In this document: piece by piece, positions 5,696-13,508 of the stretch
Numbering within the stretch: the stretch's first letter is position 1
How the letters are laid out: the number at the start of each line of letters is the position of its first letter
Assembly: GCA_047628755.1 (NCBI GenBank)
Contig: JBLHVV010000083.1
Location: 1-14,003, forward strand
From: Bermanella sp047628755
GTDB taxonomy: Bacteria; Pseudomonadota; Gammaproteobacteria; Pseudomonadales; Oceanobacteraceae
Direction of reading: 5' to 3'
Length of the DNA: 14,003 nt
Notes under the pieces: model-generated
Databases searched by the model: none
Told to the model about the DNA's origin: nothing
What the model saw: the letters and a program-made list of their open reading frames with translations, nothing else
Position numbers and translations under genes: made by a program

Positions 5696-6883
5696 ATGCA
5701 ACAAAACACACTGGTCATTAATTGTGGCAGTTCATCGCTTAAATTTGCAGTTATCAACCCTCAAGATGGTCACTGCGCAATAGAAGGATTGGCTGAACGC
5801 CTAGGTACCCAGCAAGCCACCTTAAGTTACACCCAAGCACAGCAATCCTATTCTGTATTATTGGCTGCTAATGACCATCAAGGGGCTATTTCTGCTGTTA
5901 TAGAACAGCTTACACATCACAATTTATTAAGCTCTTTAAATGGCATTGGCCACCGAGTGGTTCATGGAGGTGAACGTTTTAGCGAATCGGTTATTGTTAA
6001 TCCTCAAATTTTAGCAGTGCTAGAGCAACTAAACCCTCTTGCACCGTTGCACAACCCGGTTAATATTCTTGGCATAAAGGCCATGTTTAAATTATTACCA
6101 GAGCTCACTCAGGTTGCAGTATTTGATACGGCGTTCCATCAAACATTGCCCCAACATGCTTATTTATACGCTTTACCATACGAATACTATAATAATGATG
6201 GCGTGCGTCGATACGGTTTTCACGGTTCAAGCTTTCGCTACGTTAGCCAACAAGCTGCAAAACAACTTAATAAACCACTAAACGAATCTAATCTTCTTAT
6301 TGCCCATCTAGGTAATGGTTGCAGCGCTTGTGCCATTAAAAATGGTATAAGCGTAGATACGTCTATGGGTCTAACCCCGCTGGAAGGATTAGCAATGGGG
6401 ACTCGTAGTGGAGATATTGACCCCAGCATTATTCAGTTTTTAGCCGATCGGCTGTCGTTATCACTGGCTGAAGTAATGGATATTTTAAATAAAAAAAGTG
6501 GCTTATTAGGGATAACTGGTTTTAGTAACGACATGCGGGAAATTCAACAAGCCGCCGAACAGGGCAACGAACGAGCCACCCTAGCAATAGAAGTTTTTGC
6601 ATTTAGAGTGGCCCGTTATCTCGGTGCATTAGCGATATCACTGCCATCTATCGATGCCCTTGTATTTACCGGCGGCATTGGTGAAAACGACCGCCTTAGT
6701 CGCAGTCTAATAATTGAACATCTGGCCATTCTAGGCTTTGAATTAGACGGCGAACTTAACAAACGCAATGGCGACGCCATGGGTAAAATATCTTCACATA
6801 GTAGCACTGCAGCATTGGTAATTAAAACCAACGAAGAATGGATGATTGCACAAGATACCCATAAGCTCGTTTTAACAAGCTAA
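5696..6883 (+). CDS. ackA: Acetate kinase
   Basis: AckA reversibly converts acetyl phosphate and ADP into acetate and ATP in the cytoplasm. The 395 residues equal the usual length (about 400). Family marks are all present: N9 and the NCGSSSLKF opening at 9-17, GHRVVHGG with the substrate-binding R87, the PLHNP segment near 118-121, the VFDTAFHQ signature with catalytic D144 and H148, RRYGFHG at 171-177, the AHLGNG phosphate loop, the MGTRSGDIDP segment, FTGGIGEN, and TNEE close to the C-terminus. It sits 37 bases after the PilZ-like gene and 19 bases before pta, the classic ackA-pta order. GGA at 5681-5683 is the only ribosome binding site candidate and is a little far (12 bases) from this ATG; the NCGSS position fixes the reading near the start. 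Confidence 0.98.
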   Translation: MQQNTLVINCGSSSLKFAVINPQDGHCAIEGLAERLGTQQATLSYTQAQQSYSVLLAANDHQGAISAVIEQLTHHNLLSSLNGIGHRVVHGGERFSESVIVNPQILAVLEQLNPLAPLHNPVNILGIKAMFKLLPELTQVAVFDTAFHQTLPQHAYLYALPYEYYNNDGVRRYGFHGSSFRYVSQQAAKQLNKPLNESNLLIAHLGNGCSACAIKNGISVDTSMGLTPLEGLAMGTRSGDIDPSIIQFLADRLSLSLAEVMDILNKKSGLLGITGFSNDMREIQQAAEQGNERATLAIEVFAFRVARYLGALAISLPSIDALVFTGGIGENDRLSRSLIIEHLAILGFELDGELNKRNGDAMGKISSHSSTAALVIKTNEEWMIAQDTHKLVLTS

Positions 6884-6902
6884 CAAGCAGGAATAAGACG
6901 TA

Positions 6903-9020
6903 ATGCGACACACTATATTTATTGCTCCAACCGAAATTAAAACCGGCTTAACCTCTATTACACTTGGACTTATGCGCGCACTTGATCAGTTAGGATTAAA
7001 AGTGGCGGTGTGCAAACCCATTGCAAAAATACAAAAAGGTTCTCGCCAACGCTCTATTGATTTACTGGCGTATGCGTCGGGTATTGAGCCTCCACAACCT
7101 ATTAGCTTAAAACATGCCCAGTCAATGATGAGCGATGGCAAACAAGACCGCTTAATGGAAGAAGTTATAGCCATGCATAGAGGCCTGCAAAAAGAAGCTG
7201 ACGTGGTACTTATTGAAGGTATAGAACCTGATAGAAACGAGCCTTATGCCGCAAAACTGAATGCCGAAATGGCCAAAACACTTGATGCTGACGTGATTCT
7301 TGTAGTGTCGCCTAAAGGCCGCGATGTCAGAGCCTTAAATGAGCACCTTGATGTAGTAAAGAGTTTATATGGTGGTGAAAAAAATCAAAATCTACTGGGC
7401 TGTATACTCAATAAAGTAGATGCTCCTAAGGACCCTTCACAGCCCATAAAAAGCAATGACACTACCGAAACTGCACAAAACAAAGCCGAACTTACAAAGG
7501 CTCGGTTTTCAACCTTAGAAAATAGCCGCTTTAAAATTATTGGCCTAGTACCTTGGAGCGCAACTTTGGTAGCGCAAAGAATGCAAGACATTGCCAATTA
7601 TTTACAGGCTGAGTATATAAGTGAAAATAGCCTACAAAATACCCGTGTAAAGCGCATTATATTTTGCGCCCGCACTATGCCTAATATGATTTCATCATTA
7701 CAACCTGGCACGTTGATTATAACACCTGGCGACCGCGCTGATATTATCTTAGCAACAGCGGTAGCAGCAGCAAATGGGGTTCCACTAGCAGGTTTATTAC
7801 TGACCAGTAACTTAACCCCTGATACTAATGTGATGAACTTATTAAAACCTTCACTTAGCACGCTGCCTATTTTAAGCGTGAAAGCCGATACCTTTGAAGT
7901 GGCCACTCAGCTAGCACATATGAACGACGCGGTTACAGTGGACGACAGTGAGCGGGTTGAAAGCATTATGAATCATATGGCATCTAATATTGACTCTGAA
8001 TTTCTAAAAAAACGTATAAAGATTGATAAAAAAATCCGTTTAAGTCCTGCTGCTTTTCGTTATCAGTTAGTGCAACATGCTAAGTCTGGTAATAAATCAG
8101 TTGTGCTACCTGAGGGCGAAGAACCAAGAACTATTCAAGCGGCTATTATTTGTCAGCAACGGGGAATTGCTAACTGCATCTTACTAGGAGATCGTGAGCG
8201 CATAGAGCATACGGCTTTAAGTCTAGGCGTTCAGCTCCCTAGTGAGTTGCAGATATTAAACCCGGAAGAAGTCCGCGCACGCTATGTGGACCCTATGGTT
8301 GAATTACGCAAACACAAACAGCTTTCGGCTCCTGTGGCATTAGCCCAACTAGAGGATAATGTGGTGCTAGGCACCATGATGCTGGCGCTCGATGAAGTAG
8401 ATGGATTAGTCAGTGGAGCCATACATACTACCGCCAATACGATCCGTCCTGCCCTGCAATTAATTAAAACAACTGAAGGGGCTAAATTAGTTTCATCTAT
8501 ATTCTTTATGTTGCTTCCAGAGCAAGTAATGGTTTATGGGGATTGTGCAGTTAACCCTGATCCAAATGCAGAAGAACTGTGCGATATTGCATTACAAAGC
8601 GCCACTAGTGCTAGGTCATTTGGTATTGAACCGAAAGTAGCCATGATCAGCTACAGCACCGGCTCTTCTGGCAGTGGCAGCGACGTTGTAAAAGTGCGAG
8701 AAGCCACTAAGCTGGCTCAAAAAGCTGACCCAAGTTTGTTAATAGATGGACCGCTGCAATACGATGCTGCTACGACTGCAAGTGTGGCTAAATCTAAAGC
8801 ACCCGACAGTCCAGTTGCCGGTCAAGCCAGTGTGGTAATATTTCCGGACTTAAATACTGGTAATACTACTTACAAAGCGGTTCAACGCAGCGCTAATGTG
8901 GTTAGCATTGGTCCAATGCTGCAAGGCTTAGCTAAACCGGTAAATGACTTATCTCGTGGTGCCTTGGTAGAAGATATTGTTTATACTATCGCGCTTACAG
9001 CGATTCAAGCAATCAAGTAA
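6903..9020 (+). CDS. pta: Phosphate acetyltransferase (long, three-domain)
   Basis: Pta interconverts acetyl-CoA plus phosphate with acetyl phosphate plus CoA, the first step of acetate overflow and, in reverse with AckA, of acetate uptake. The 705 residues fit the long enterobacterial type (E. coli 714). The N-terminal domain (about 1-215) is the dethiobiotin-synthetase-like P-loop relative, opening IFIAPTEIKTGLTS; the canonical P-loop lysine region is G-x-T only, as is usual in Pta. A DRTGG-type middle domain follows (about 230-350). The catalytic PTA_PTB domain spans about 385-700, with VVLPEGEEPRTIQAA, DGLVSGAIHTTANTIRP, YGDCAVNPDPNAEELCDIA, SYSTGSSGSGSDV and VIFPDLNTGNTTYKAVQRS. An AGGAA site lies 9 bases before the ATG. 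It is the last gene of the acetate operon; the hairpin at 9064-9095 follows. Confidence 0.98.
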   Translation: MRHTIFIAPTEIKTGLTSITLGLMRALDQLGLKVAVCKPIAKIQKGSRQRSIDLLAYASGIEPPQPISLKHAQSMMSDGKQDRLMEEVIAMHRGLQKEADVVLIEGIEPDRNEPYAAKLNAEMAKTLDADVILVVSPKGRDVRALNEHLDVVKSLYGGEKNQNLLGCILNKVDAPKDPSQPIKSNDTTETAQNKAELTKARFSTLENSRFKIIGLVPWSATLVAQRMQDIANYLQAEYISENSLQNTRVKRIIFCARTMPNMISSLQPGTLIITPGDRADIILATAVAAANGVPLAGLLLTSNLTPDTNVMNLLKPSLSTLPILSVKADTFEVATQLAHMNDAVTVDDSERVESIMNHMASNIDSEFLKKRIKIDKKIRLSPAAFRYQLVQHAKSGNKSVVLPEGEEPRTIQAAIICQQRGIANCILLGDRERIEHTALSLGVQLPSELQILNPEEVRARYVDPMVELRKHKQLSAPVALAQLEDNVVLGTMMLALDEVDGLVSGAIHTTANTIRPALQLIKTTEGAKLVSSIFFMLLPEQVMVYGDCAVNPDPNAEELCDIALQSATSARSFGIEPKVAMISYSTGSSGSGSDVVKVREATKLAQKADPSLLIDGPLQYDAATTASVAKSKAPDSPVAGQASVVIFPDLNTGNTTYKAVQRSANVVSIGPMLQGLAKPVNDLSRGALVEDIVYTIALTAIQAIK

Positions 9021-9063
9021 ACCACCTTAAATAGTTCAAGTCCGTACTTAGACCTTTTATTGT

Positions 9064-9095
9064 TTAGGCCTAAAATGCTAACCATTTTGGCCTAA
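9064..9095 (+). terminator. Hairpin downstream of pta (weak or stabilising terminator)
   Basis: TTAGGCC-t-AAAATG (9064-9077) pairs with CATTTT-GGCCTAA (9083-9095), making 13 base pairs with one bulged T and a 5-base loop. It lies 44 bases after the pta stop. The T-run expected of an intrinsic terminator is absent (ATATGAC follows), so it may instead protect the 3' end of the message or act with other factors. Confidence 0.5.
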
Positions 9096-9123
9096 TATGA
9101 CATCACAAAAGGGTGAGACTGGG

Positions 9124-9140
9124 ATAGAATTTAGTTCTAT
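9124..9140 (+). repeat. Short inverted repeat upstream of the acyltransferase gene
   Basis: ATAGAA (9124-9129) and TTCTAT (9135-9140) are perfect arms around TTTAG, ending 23 bases before the ATG and overlapping a -10-like TATAAA (9138-9143). No matching -35 was found. It could be an operator or a small hairpin, or a chance match. Confidence 0.25.
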
Positions 9141-9163
9141 AAAAATAATGATAGAGAAGCCAC

Positions 9164-10075
9164 ATGTTAAACTTTTTACCAAGCCCCATAATAGGGTTAA
9201 TTTCTATAGCTCTACTGGCTTGTAACATTATATTTTGGTGTAGCTGGCTATTAAGTTTTGCCGTTGTTAAGTTATTAATACCTATTAACGCCATTCGAAA
9301 AATATTCGATATAGTTTTAATCAAAATTGCCCAAGGGTGGGTGCTGTGCAACTCAGGTTGGATGCGTCTAACACAAAATACGACATGGGATGTGCAAGGC
9401 TTAGAAAATCTTAATACTAAAGGTTGGTACCTGGTTAGTTCGAATCATCAGTCTTGGGTAGATATTCTTGTACTGCAACATATCTTTAACGGTAAAATCC
9501 CTTTTTTAAAGTTCTTTCTTAAGCAAGAATTGATTAGAGTGCCTGTTATGGGCTTATGCTGGTGGGCGCTAGATTTTCCATTTATGAAGCGATTCAGTAA
9601 AAGCTATTTAGAAAAACACCCAGAAATGCGCGGTAAAGATTTAGAAACAACACGGGTTGCATGTGAAAAATTCTCGGAAACTCCAACTAGCGTTATTAAC
9701 TTTTTAGAGGGCACACGCTTAACTCAATCTAAACATGAAAAACAACAGTCCCCCTATCGTTATTTACTGAAGCCTAAAGCGGGAGGCATCGCATTTGCCC
9801 TAAACGCCATGGGGCATAAGTTTCAAAGCCTGTTAAACATTACTATTGTTTATCCTGGTGGCATTCCTACATTTATGGATTTTTTATATGGGCGAGTTGA
9901 AAATATAACTGTGCGTGTAGAAAAAGTGACTATACCTGAGCATTTCTGTGAAAAAGACTATAATGGCGACTCAGATTTTAAACAGGAAATTCAACAATGG
10001 ACACATGATATGTGGATAAAAAAAGACAATTTAATGCATGAATTATTGTTAGCTGAGCCGCAAAAACCGCTTTAA
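9164..10075 (+). CDS. PlsC-family membrane acyltransferase, YihG-like
   Basis: This 303-residue protein belongs to the 1-acylglycerol-3-phosphate acyltransferase (PlsC/LPLAT) superfamily and most resembles the YihG type (E. coli about 310 residues), which is linked to lysophosphatidic acid acylation at the inner membrane. A strong hydrophobic segment at about 9-37 anchors the N-terminus, and a second hydrophobic stretch lies at about 122-140. The catalytic H-x4-D motif is NHQSWVD (H95, D100), and the glycerol-phosphate binding motif is FLEGTR at 180-185. PKAGG at 204-208 and VYPGG at 229-233 are the later blocks, as expected for this subgroup. The ribosome binding site is AGAGAA, moderate. 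It is separated from pta by 143 bases and by the hairpin, so it is probably its own unit, ending convergent with the exported protein gene. Confidence 0.9.
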   Translation: MLNFLPSPIIGLISIALLACNIIFWCSWLLSFAVVKLLIPINAIRKIFDIVLIKIAQGWVLCNSGWMRLTQNTTWDVQGLENLNTKGWYLVSSNHQSWVDILVLQHIFNGKIPFLKFFLKQELIRVPVMGLCWWALDFPFMKRFSKSYLEKHPEMRGKDLETTRVACEKFSETPTSVINFLEGTRLTQSKHEKQQSPYRYLLKPKAGGIAFALNAMGHKFQSLLNITIVYPGGIPTFMDFLYGRVENITVRVEKVTIPEHFCEKDYNGDSDFKQEIQQWTHDMWIKKDNLMHELLLAEPQKPL

Positions 10076-10086
10076 ATAAAATTCCT

Positions 10087-10102
10087 CATTTAAGGTTAAA
10101 TG
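10087..10102. repeat. 16-base near-palindrome between convergent genes
   Basis: CATTTAA-GG-TTAAATG has perfect 7-base arms and lies 12 bases after the acyltransferase stop. As RNA it could form only a short AT-rich hairpin, and no T-run follows, so it is a poor terminator. No other clear structure was found in the 103-base convergent spacer. Confidence 0.25.
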
Positions 10103-10178
10103 TGCTCGCATATAAGAATATGACACTAGCTTTACCATAAGTACTGAGGATTGAATGGGGTCTTGATATGTGATCATA

Positions 10179-11219
10179 TTATTTATCGGGACCAAATATC
10201 ATTTCTAATGTAACCGTAATAGCTGGAGTGGCGTTGTAACCTACGTCGCGGGGAAAAGCAATTTCGGGCACTACTTCTACGAATAAAAACCTTTTATAAA
10301 TTTTTCGTCGATAGGCAATACTCATCACGACTTTATTTATTCGGGTTAATGACTCGGTATCGCCAAACGCCGCTAATTGATAGAGTAGTGCAGATCGGTA
10401 ACTTAACTCATCAAATATTGACACCGATGACTCTAGCTCCGCTGCATCATTTTTTAATATATAATTAGCATCAAACCCCATACTAAAAGATCGTGAAAAA
10501 TCAATCGGTTTAATTGCATTTAAACTAAAAATAGAACCCCATTGCACATCAGTACGCCAATATATTGATTGTAAAGATCGAGTACGCCAAGTATCAAAGT
10601 AATCAGTTCTACGGGCTCTTATACGGGTGAAATAAACTGGTTTACCCTCCCAGCGCACACCGTTATCTAGGCTAGTTATTAGGTTCTTGTTCTCACTTAG
10701 TTCTACCCGAACGGCGGTAGAGTAAGTAACATTGTCGGCGATACCAATGACAGTAGACTCTGAGTTACCATCTTCGTTTTCATCTGTCTCCACTAATAAT
10801 TTAAATCGATCACGGGTTTTTGGCAAAGCGAATTTTAAGTTTAGACCGACCTGAAAATTCAATGGTTGATCTTTACCACCTCGTGCAGTTAAAAATATAC
10901 GCCCATTGCTACCAGATGACTCATCTTCAATTAACTCAGAGTCAAAAAATGCCCCCATAAAGAAAGAATCCACACCATCATTTAGGCTTTCTACATATCT
11001 TGAAGCTACGTCTTCAGACCAGTCCAATATGAATAAATCATTGGCAGCACGGACTTCTTCAGGTCCGATTAATTTCTCACCCATTGGGTCACTGTATTCG
11101 GAATCTGGAGCAGGAGGTTCTAACAGTATGACACTGGATGATAATTTCTCGCCATAAACCACAGGGCTAAACAACAAGATGGTATATAAAAAAGGAGTGA
11201 GAAAAAGTCTAGTAAGCAT
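10179..11219 (-). CDS. Exported, probably outer-membrane protein of unknown function
   Basis: This 346-residue protein has an N-terminal Sec signal peptide (R4, hydrophobic core about 5-21, cleavage likely after VVYG near 23). No lipobox is present. Residues 30-100 are acidic and proline-containing. From about 105 onward the sequence alternates polar and hydrophobic residues in strand-like blocks (GRIFLTARG, NFQVGLNLKFALP, STAVRVELSE, VYFTRIRARRTDY, SIYWRTDVQWGSIFSLNAI, SFSMGFDANYIL, SALLYQLAAF, FLFVEVVPEIAF), rich in aromatic residues and consistent with a beta-barrel or beta-sandwich. I do not recognise the family. The gene begins 4 bases after the stop of the FieF-like gene, so the two are almost certainly co-transcribed and perhaps translationally coupled. 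A link to metal stress or envelope function is only inferred from this. Confidence 0.78.
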   Translation of the reverse strand: MLTRLFLTPFLYTILLFSPVVYGEKLSSSVILLEPPAPDSEYSDPMGEKLIGPEEVRAANDLFILDWSEDVASRYVESLNDGVDSFFMGAFFDSELIEDESSGSNGRIFLTARGGKDQPLNFQVGLNLKFALPKTRDRFKLLVETDENEDGNSESTVIGIADNVTYSTAVRVELSENKNLITSLDNGVRWEGKPVYFTRIRARRTDYFDTWRTRSLQSIYWRTDVQWGSIFSLNAIKPIDFSRSFSMGFDANYILKNDAAELESSVSIFDELSYRSALLYQLAAFGDTESLTRINKVVMSIAYRRKIYKRFLFVEVVPEIAFPRDVGYNATPAITVTLEMIFGPDK

Positions 11220-11223
11220 ATAT

Positions 11224-12120
11224 TTATTCTATGGTTACTGGATCAAGGTGCAAAATAATATCAGCGGTTGGATAAATTTCTTTAATGCCGTTTTCAATAC
11301 GATCACCAATTTCATGGGCTGACCATAAAGGTAATTTCTCATCTATTTCTAAGTGAAATTGAATAAAAATGTTTGGTCCTGATTGACGGCAGCGCACATC
11401 ATGACAACCGGACCCTCCAGGGGCTGATTGCACCAATTGTTGAATTTGCAACTCGACATCTGGTAAATGTTGATCCATTAAATCTTCAAATGCTTTGTTA
11501 CCTATTGTCCAAGCACTGATACATAAAAATACACCTATGCCGATTGCCATAGCTGCATCCATCCAGATAATGCCAAAATCAACAAAAATCAAAGCCAGTA
11601 TTACCGCCACGTTCATCAATAAGTCACCTTGATAATGCAAAGAGTCGGCTTCGACAATTAAGCTGCGAGTTCTTTTAGTGACATATTTCTGAAACATGAC
11701 AAGAACTAACGTCAACCCAATAGCTAATACGCTTACAGCTATGCCTATTTCGCTACGGACTACCTGACGCTCATCAAACATCACATCCAAGCTGTTAAGG
11801 ACCAATACTAAGGCAGAGCCTATCATGAATGCCGACTGAGCTAATGCAGCGATAGATTCAAGCTTACCATGACCAAATTTATGCTCTTGATCAGCAGGCT
11901 CTAAAGCAAGTCTAAGAGCAAAGAAATTCATAAGTGACGTTACTCCATCAAGGATAGAGTCAAGCAGCGAACCTAACAAACTAACTGATCCTGTTATCCA
12001 GTAAGCCCACGTTTTGGTAATAATAAGAGTAATAGCCACTAATACAGATGCAATAGTAGCCTGTTTAGCCAATTTATGAACATCTTCAGGTTTTGCTACT
12101 TGTTGTTTTAAGTCGCCCAC
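11224..12120 (-). CDS. fieF: Cation diffusion facilitator (FieF/YiiP type)
   Basis: This is an inner-membrane, proton-driven exporter of divalent metals (zinc, iron or related), 298 residues as in E. coli YiiP (300). Six membrane segments fit the hydrophobic plot. The transport site is complete: D54 and D58 (LLDSILDG) and H162 and D166 (LHYQGD), matching D45/D49/H153/D157 of YiiP. KFGHGKLE at 81-88 and DQHLPD at 216-221 are family marks. The C-terminal cytosolic domain keeps the metal-binding ligands H240, H256, H291 and D293. The start is GTG: an in-frame TAA lies five codons upstream, and AAAGGTG gives a ribosome binding site 7 bases away. An extended -10-like TGC-TATGCT lies on the minus strand at 12153-12161. 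Downstream it is joined to the exported-protein gene. Metal specificity cannot be assigned from sequence alone. Confidence 0.93.
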   Translation of the reverse strand: MGDLKQQVAKPEDVHKLAKQATIASVLVAITLIITKTWAYWITGSVSLLGSLLDSILDGVTSLMNFFALRLALEPADQEHKFGHGKLESIAALAQSAFMIGSALVLVLNSLDVMFDERQVVRSEIGIAVSVLAIGLTLVLVMFQKYVTKRTRSLIVEADSLHYQGDLLMNVAVILALIFVDFGIIWMDAAMAIGIGVFLCISAWTIGNKAFEDLMDQHLPDVELQIQQLVQSAPGGSGCHDVRCRQSGPNIFIQFHLEIDEKLPLWSAHEIGDRIENGIKEIYPTADIILHLDPVTIE

Positions 12121-12376
12121 TTGGCAGCACCTTTAATATAATAGTCGAGCTCAGCATAGCAAGAATATCTGCAGTTTTATGCGTACCACTTTAAAAGCCA
12201 GTGATTTAATTGGAAATAAGGGCAATTTAACCAAAGTTATTTATTTTTACTGCTGCTAGGCATTGATCACTTCACAGTTTAGGCGTTTTAGACACCAATA
12301 TAAGGTATAAAATGCAATCAAACGTGCCTAACTCCAACATTGATCTATACTTGAATGTAAACCCGCGAGGTAGCGC

Positions 12377-13165
12377 ATGTCGTTAGAAATTAAAGATTTA
12401 ACTGTATTACTAATAGAACCGTCAAACACTCAGAGTAAAATACTTCAACAGGTGTTAACAGCTGAGGGGATATGCAAAATAGACATCGTTGATAACGGTG
12501 AACAAGCTCTTACCTATTTACAAGGCTGTCAACCAGATCTAGTTATTAGCGCTATGTACTTTGAAGACATGACGGCAATTGAGTTATTAACTGCCATGCG
12601 TGAAAGATCAGATACGATGGATATTAACTTCATGCTTGTTTCTAGCGAAACAAATTTTAACATGATAAACCCAATTAAACAGGCTGGTGTATTAGCTGTA
12701 TTACCAAAACCTTTCGATCAAAGGGACTTTAGAACCGCGTTGATTGCTGCTCGAGATACATTGGAAGTATCTAACTTAGAATTAGAAAATTTTGATTTAG
12801 ATTCACTAAAAGGCATGGTGGTTGATGATTCTAAAACTGCACGTCGTCATATTAGTAAAATGCTTACAGCGTGTGGGGTCGAGAATTTAGTCGAAGCTGA
12901 AAATGGAAAAGAGGCTATTAAATTACTGCAAATTGAAAAGGTAGACTTTATTATTACTGACTACAATATGCCTGAGATGAATGGCCAAGAGCTGGCAGAA
13001 TACCTGCATGGATCGGAGTTTTCTCATTTGCCAGTATTAATGGTTACCAGCGAGTCTAATAATGCTAGATTGAGCGCTATTAGACAAGCAGGTGTATGCG
13101 CATTATTTGATAAAACCATTGACCCTGCATCTCTTAAAAGCACTCTGACTAATGCATTAAACTAG
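12377..13165 (+). CDS. Response regulator with two receiver domains, no output domain
   Basis: This 262-residue cytosolic signalling protein contains two tandem CheY-like receiver domains and nothing else. Receiver 2 (about 145-262) is complete: acidic pair D150/D151, phosphoacceptor D195 in FIITDYNMPEMNG, T224 in LMVTSE and K246 in LFDKT. Receiver 1 (about 7-128) keeps the fold and the Lys (K111 in LPKPFD), but its acceptor position is Ala (A59, in LVISAMYFEDM) and only E14 of the acidic pair is clear, so it is probably not phosphorylated. With no DNA-binding or enzymatic domain it would act by protein contact. A GAGGT site precedes the ATG by 7 bases. In the 256-base spacer upstream, a TATAAA at 12306-12311 is a candidate -10, without a good -35. 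No histidine kinase is seen nearby. Confidence 0.93.
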   Translation: MSLEIKDLTVLLIEPSNTQSKILQQVLTAEGICKIDIVDNGEQALTYLQGCQPDLVISAMYFEDMTAIELLTAMRERSDTMDINFMLVSSETNFNMINPIKQAGVLAVLPKPFDQRDFRTALIAARDTLEVSNLELENFDLDSLKGMVVDDSKTARRHISKMLTACGVENLVEAENGKEAIKLLQIEKVDFIITDYNMPEMNGQELAEYLHGSEFSHLPVLMVTSESNNARLSAIRQAGVCALFDKTIDPASLKSTLTNALN

Positions 13166-13169
13166 TTTT

Positions 13170-13195
13170 AAAATTTATAGTTAATGTTAAATTTT
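13170..13195. terminator. AT-only hairpin in a convergent spacer, weak terminator candidate
   Basis: AAAATTTA (13170-13177) and TAAATTTT (13188-13195) are perfect 8-base arms around a 10-base loop, followed on the plus strand by further T. The stem has no G-C pair and so would be weak. Its place, 5 bases after the response regulator stop and 17 before the end of the convergent gene, suits a terminator. Confidence 0.3.
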
Positions 13196-13211
13196 TTATT
13201 CACATAGCAAC

Positions 13212-13475
13212 TTATTCAATATATTTTTTTACGACAGTTGACTCTAAAGCCATTGCACACGCTAATTCCTTAGAATTCGCTTTAAAATTTAATTGCTGTT
13301 TGTTAGACAACACAATTAATAATTGTGGTGGCTGCCATCGCATGAAATACCCATCGTTTAGACTTTGCTCTAGTAATTCACAGTTTGGTTTCGGCCAAAT
13401 ATAGAGAACTAAAGCCAGCAGGCCCATTCCTAAGGTAAATACCCCTATAGGAATTTTTTTGTTATTGTCAATCAT
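13212..13475 (-). CDS. Small single-pass membrane protein, unknown function
   Basis: This 87-residue protein matches no family I recognise. Residues 1-7 are polar and basic (MIDNNKK), and about 8-27 form one hydrophobic membrane segment ending in the YIWPKP motif. The remaining 60 residues are soluble and, by the charge pattern, probably periplasmic: C32, QLLIVLSNKQQLNFKANSKELACAM and C73 are visible, so the two cysteines could form a disulphide. The gene begins 33 bases after the stop of the upstream alpha/beta hydrolase on the same strand and is likely co-transcribed. The ribosome binding site is weak (AAGAAG, spaced long). It converges with the response regulator gene. Confidence 0.65.
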   Translation of the reverse strand: MIDNNKKIPIGVFTLGMGLLALVLYIWPKPNCELLEQSLNDGYFMRWQPPQLLIVLSNKQQLNFKANSKELACAMALESTVVKKYIE

Positions 13476-13508
13476 CTAATATTTACTTCTTTCACTGGCT
13501 GTTATTTT

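Noticed and set aside
10906..11157. Plus-strand open frame opposite the exported protein gene
   Set aside because: It is a shadow of the minus-strand gene; it has no ribosome binding site, and the minus strand has a signal peptide and gene coupling.
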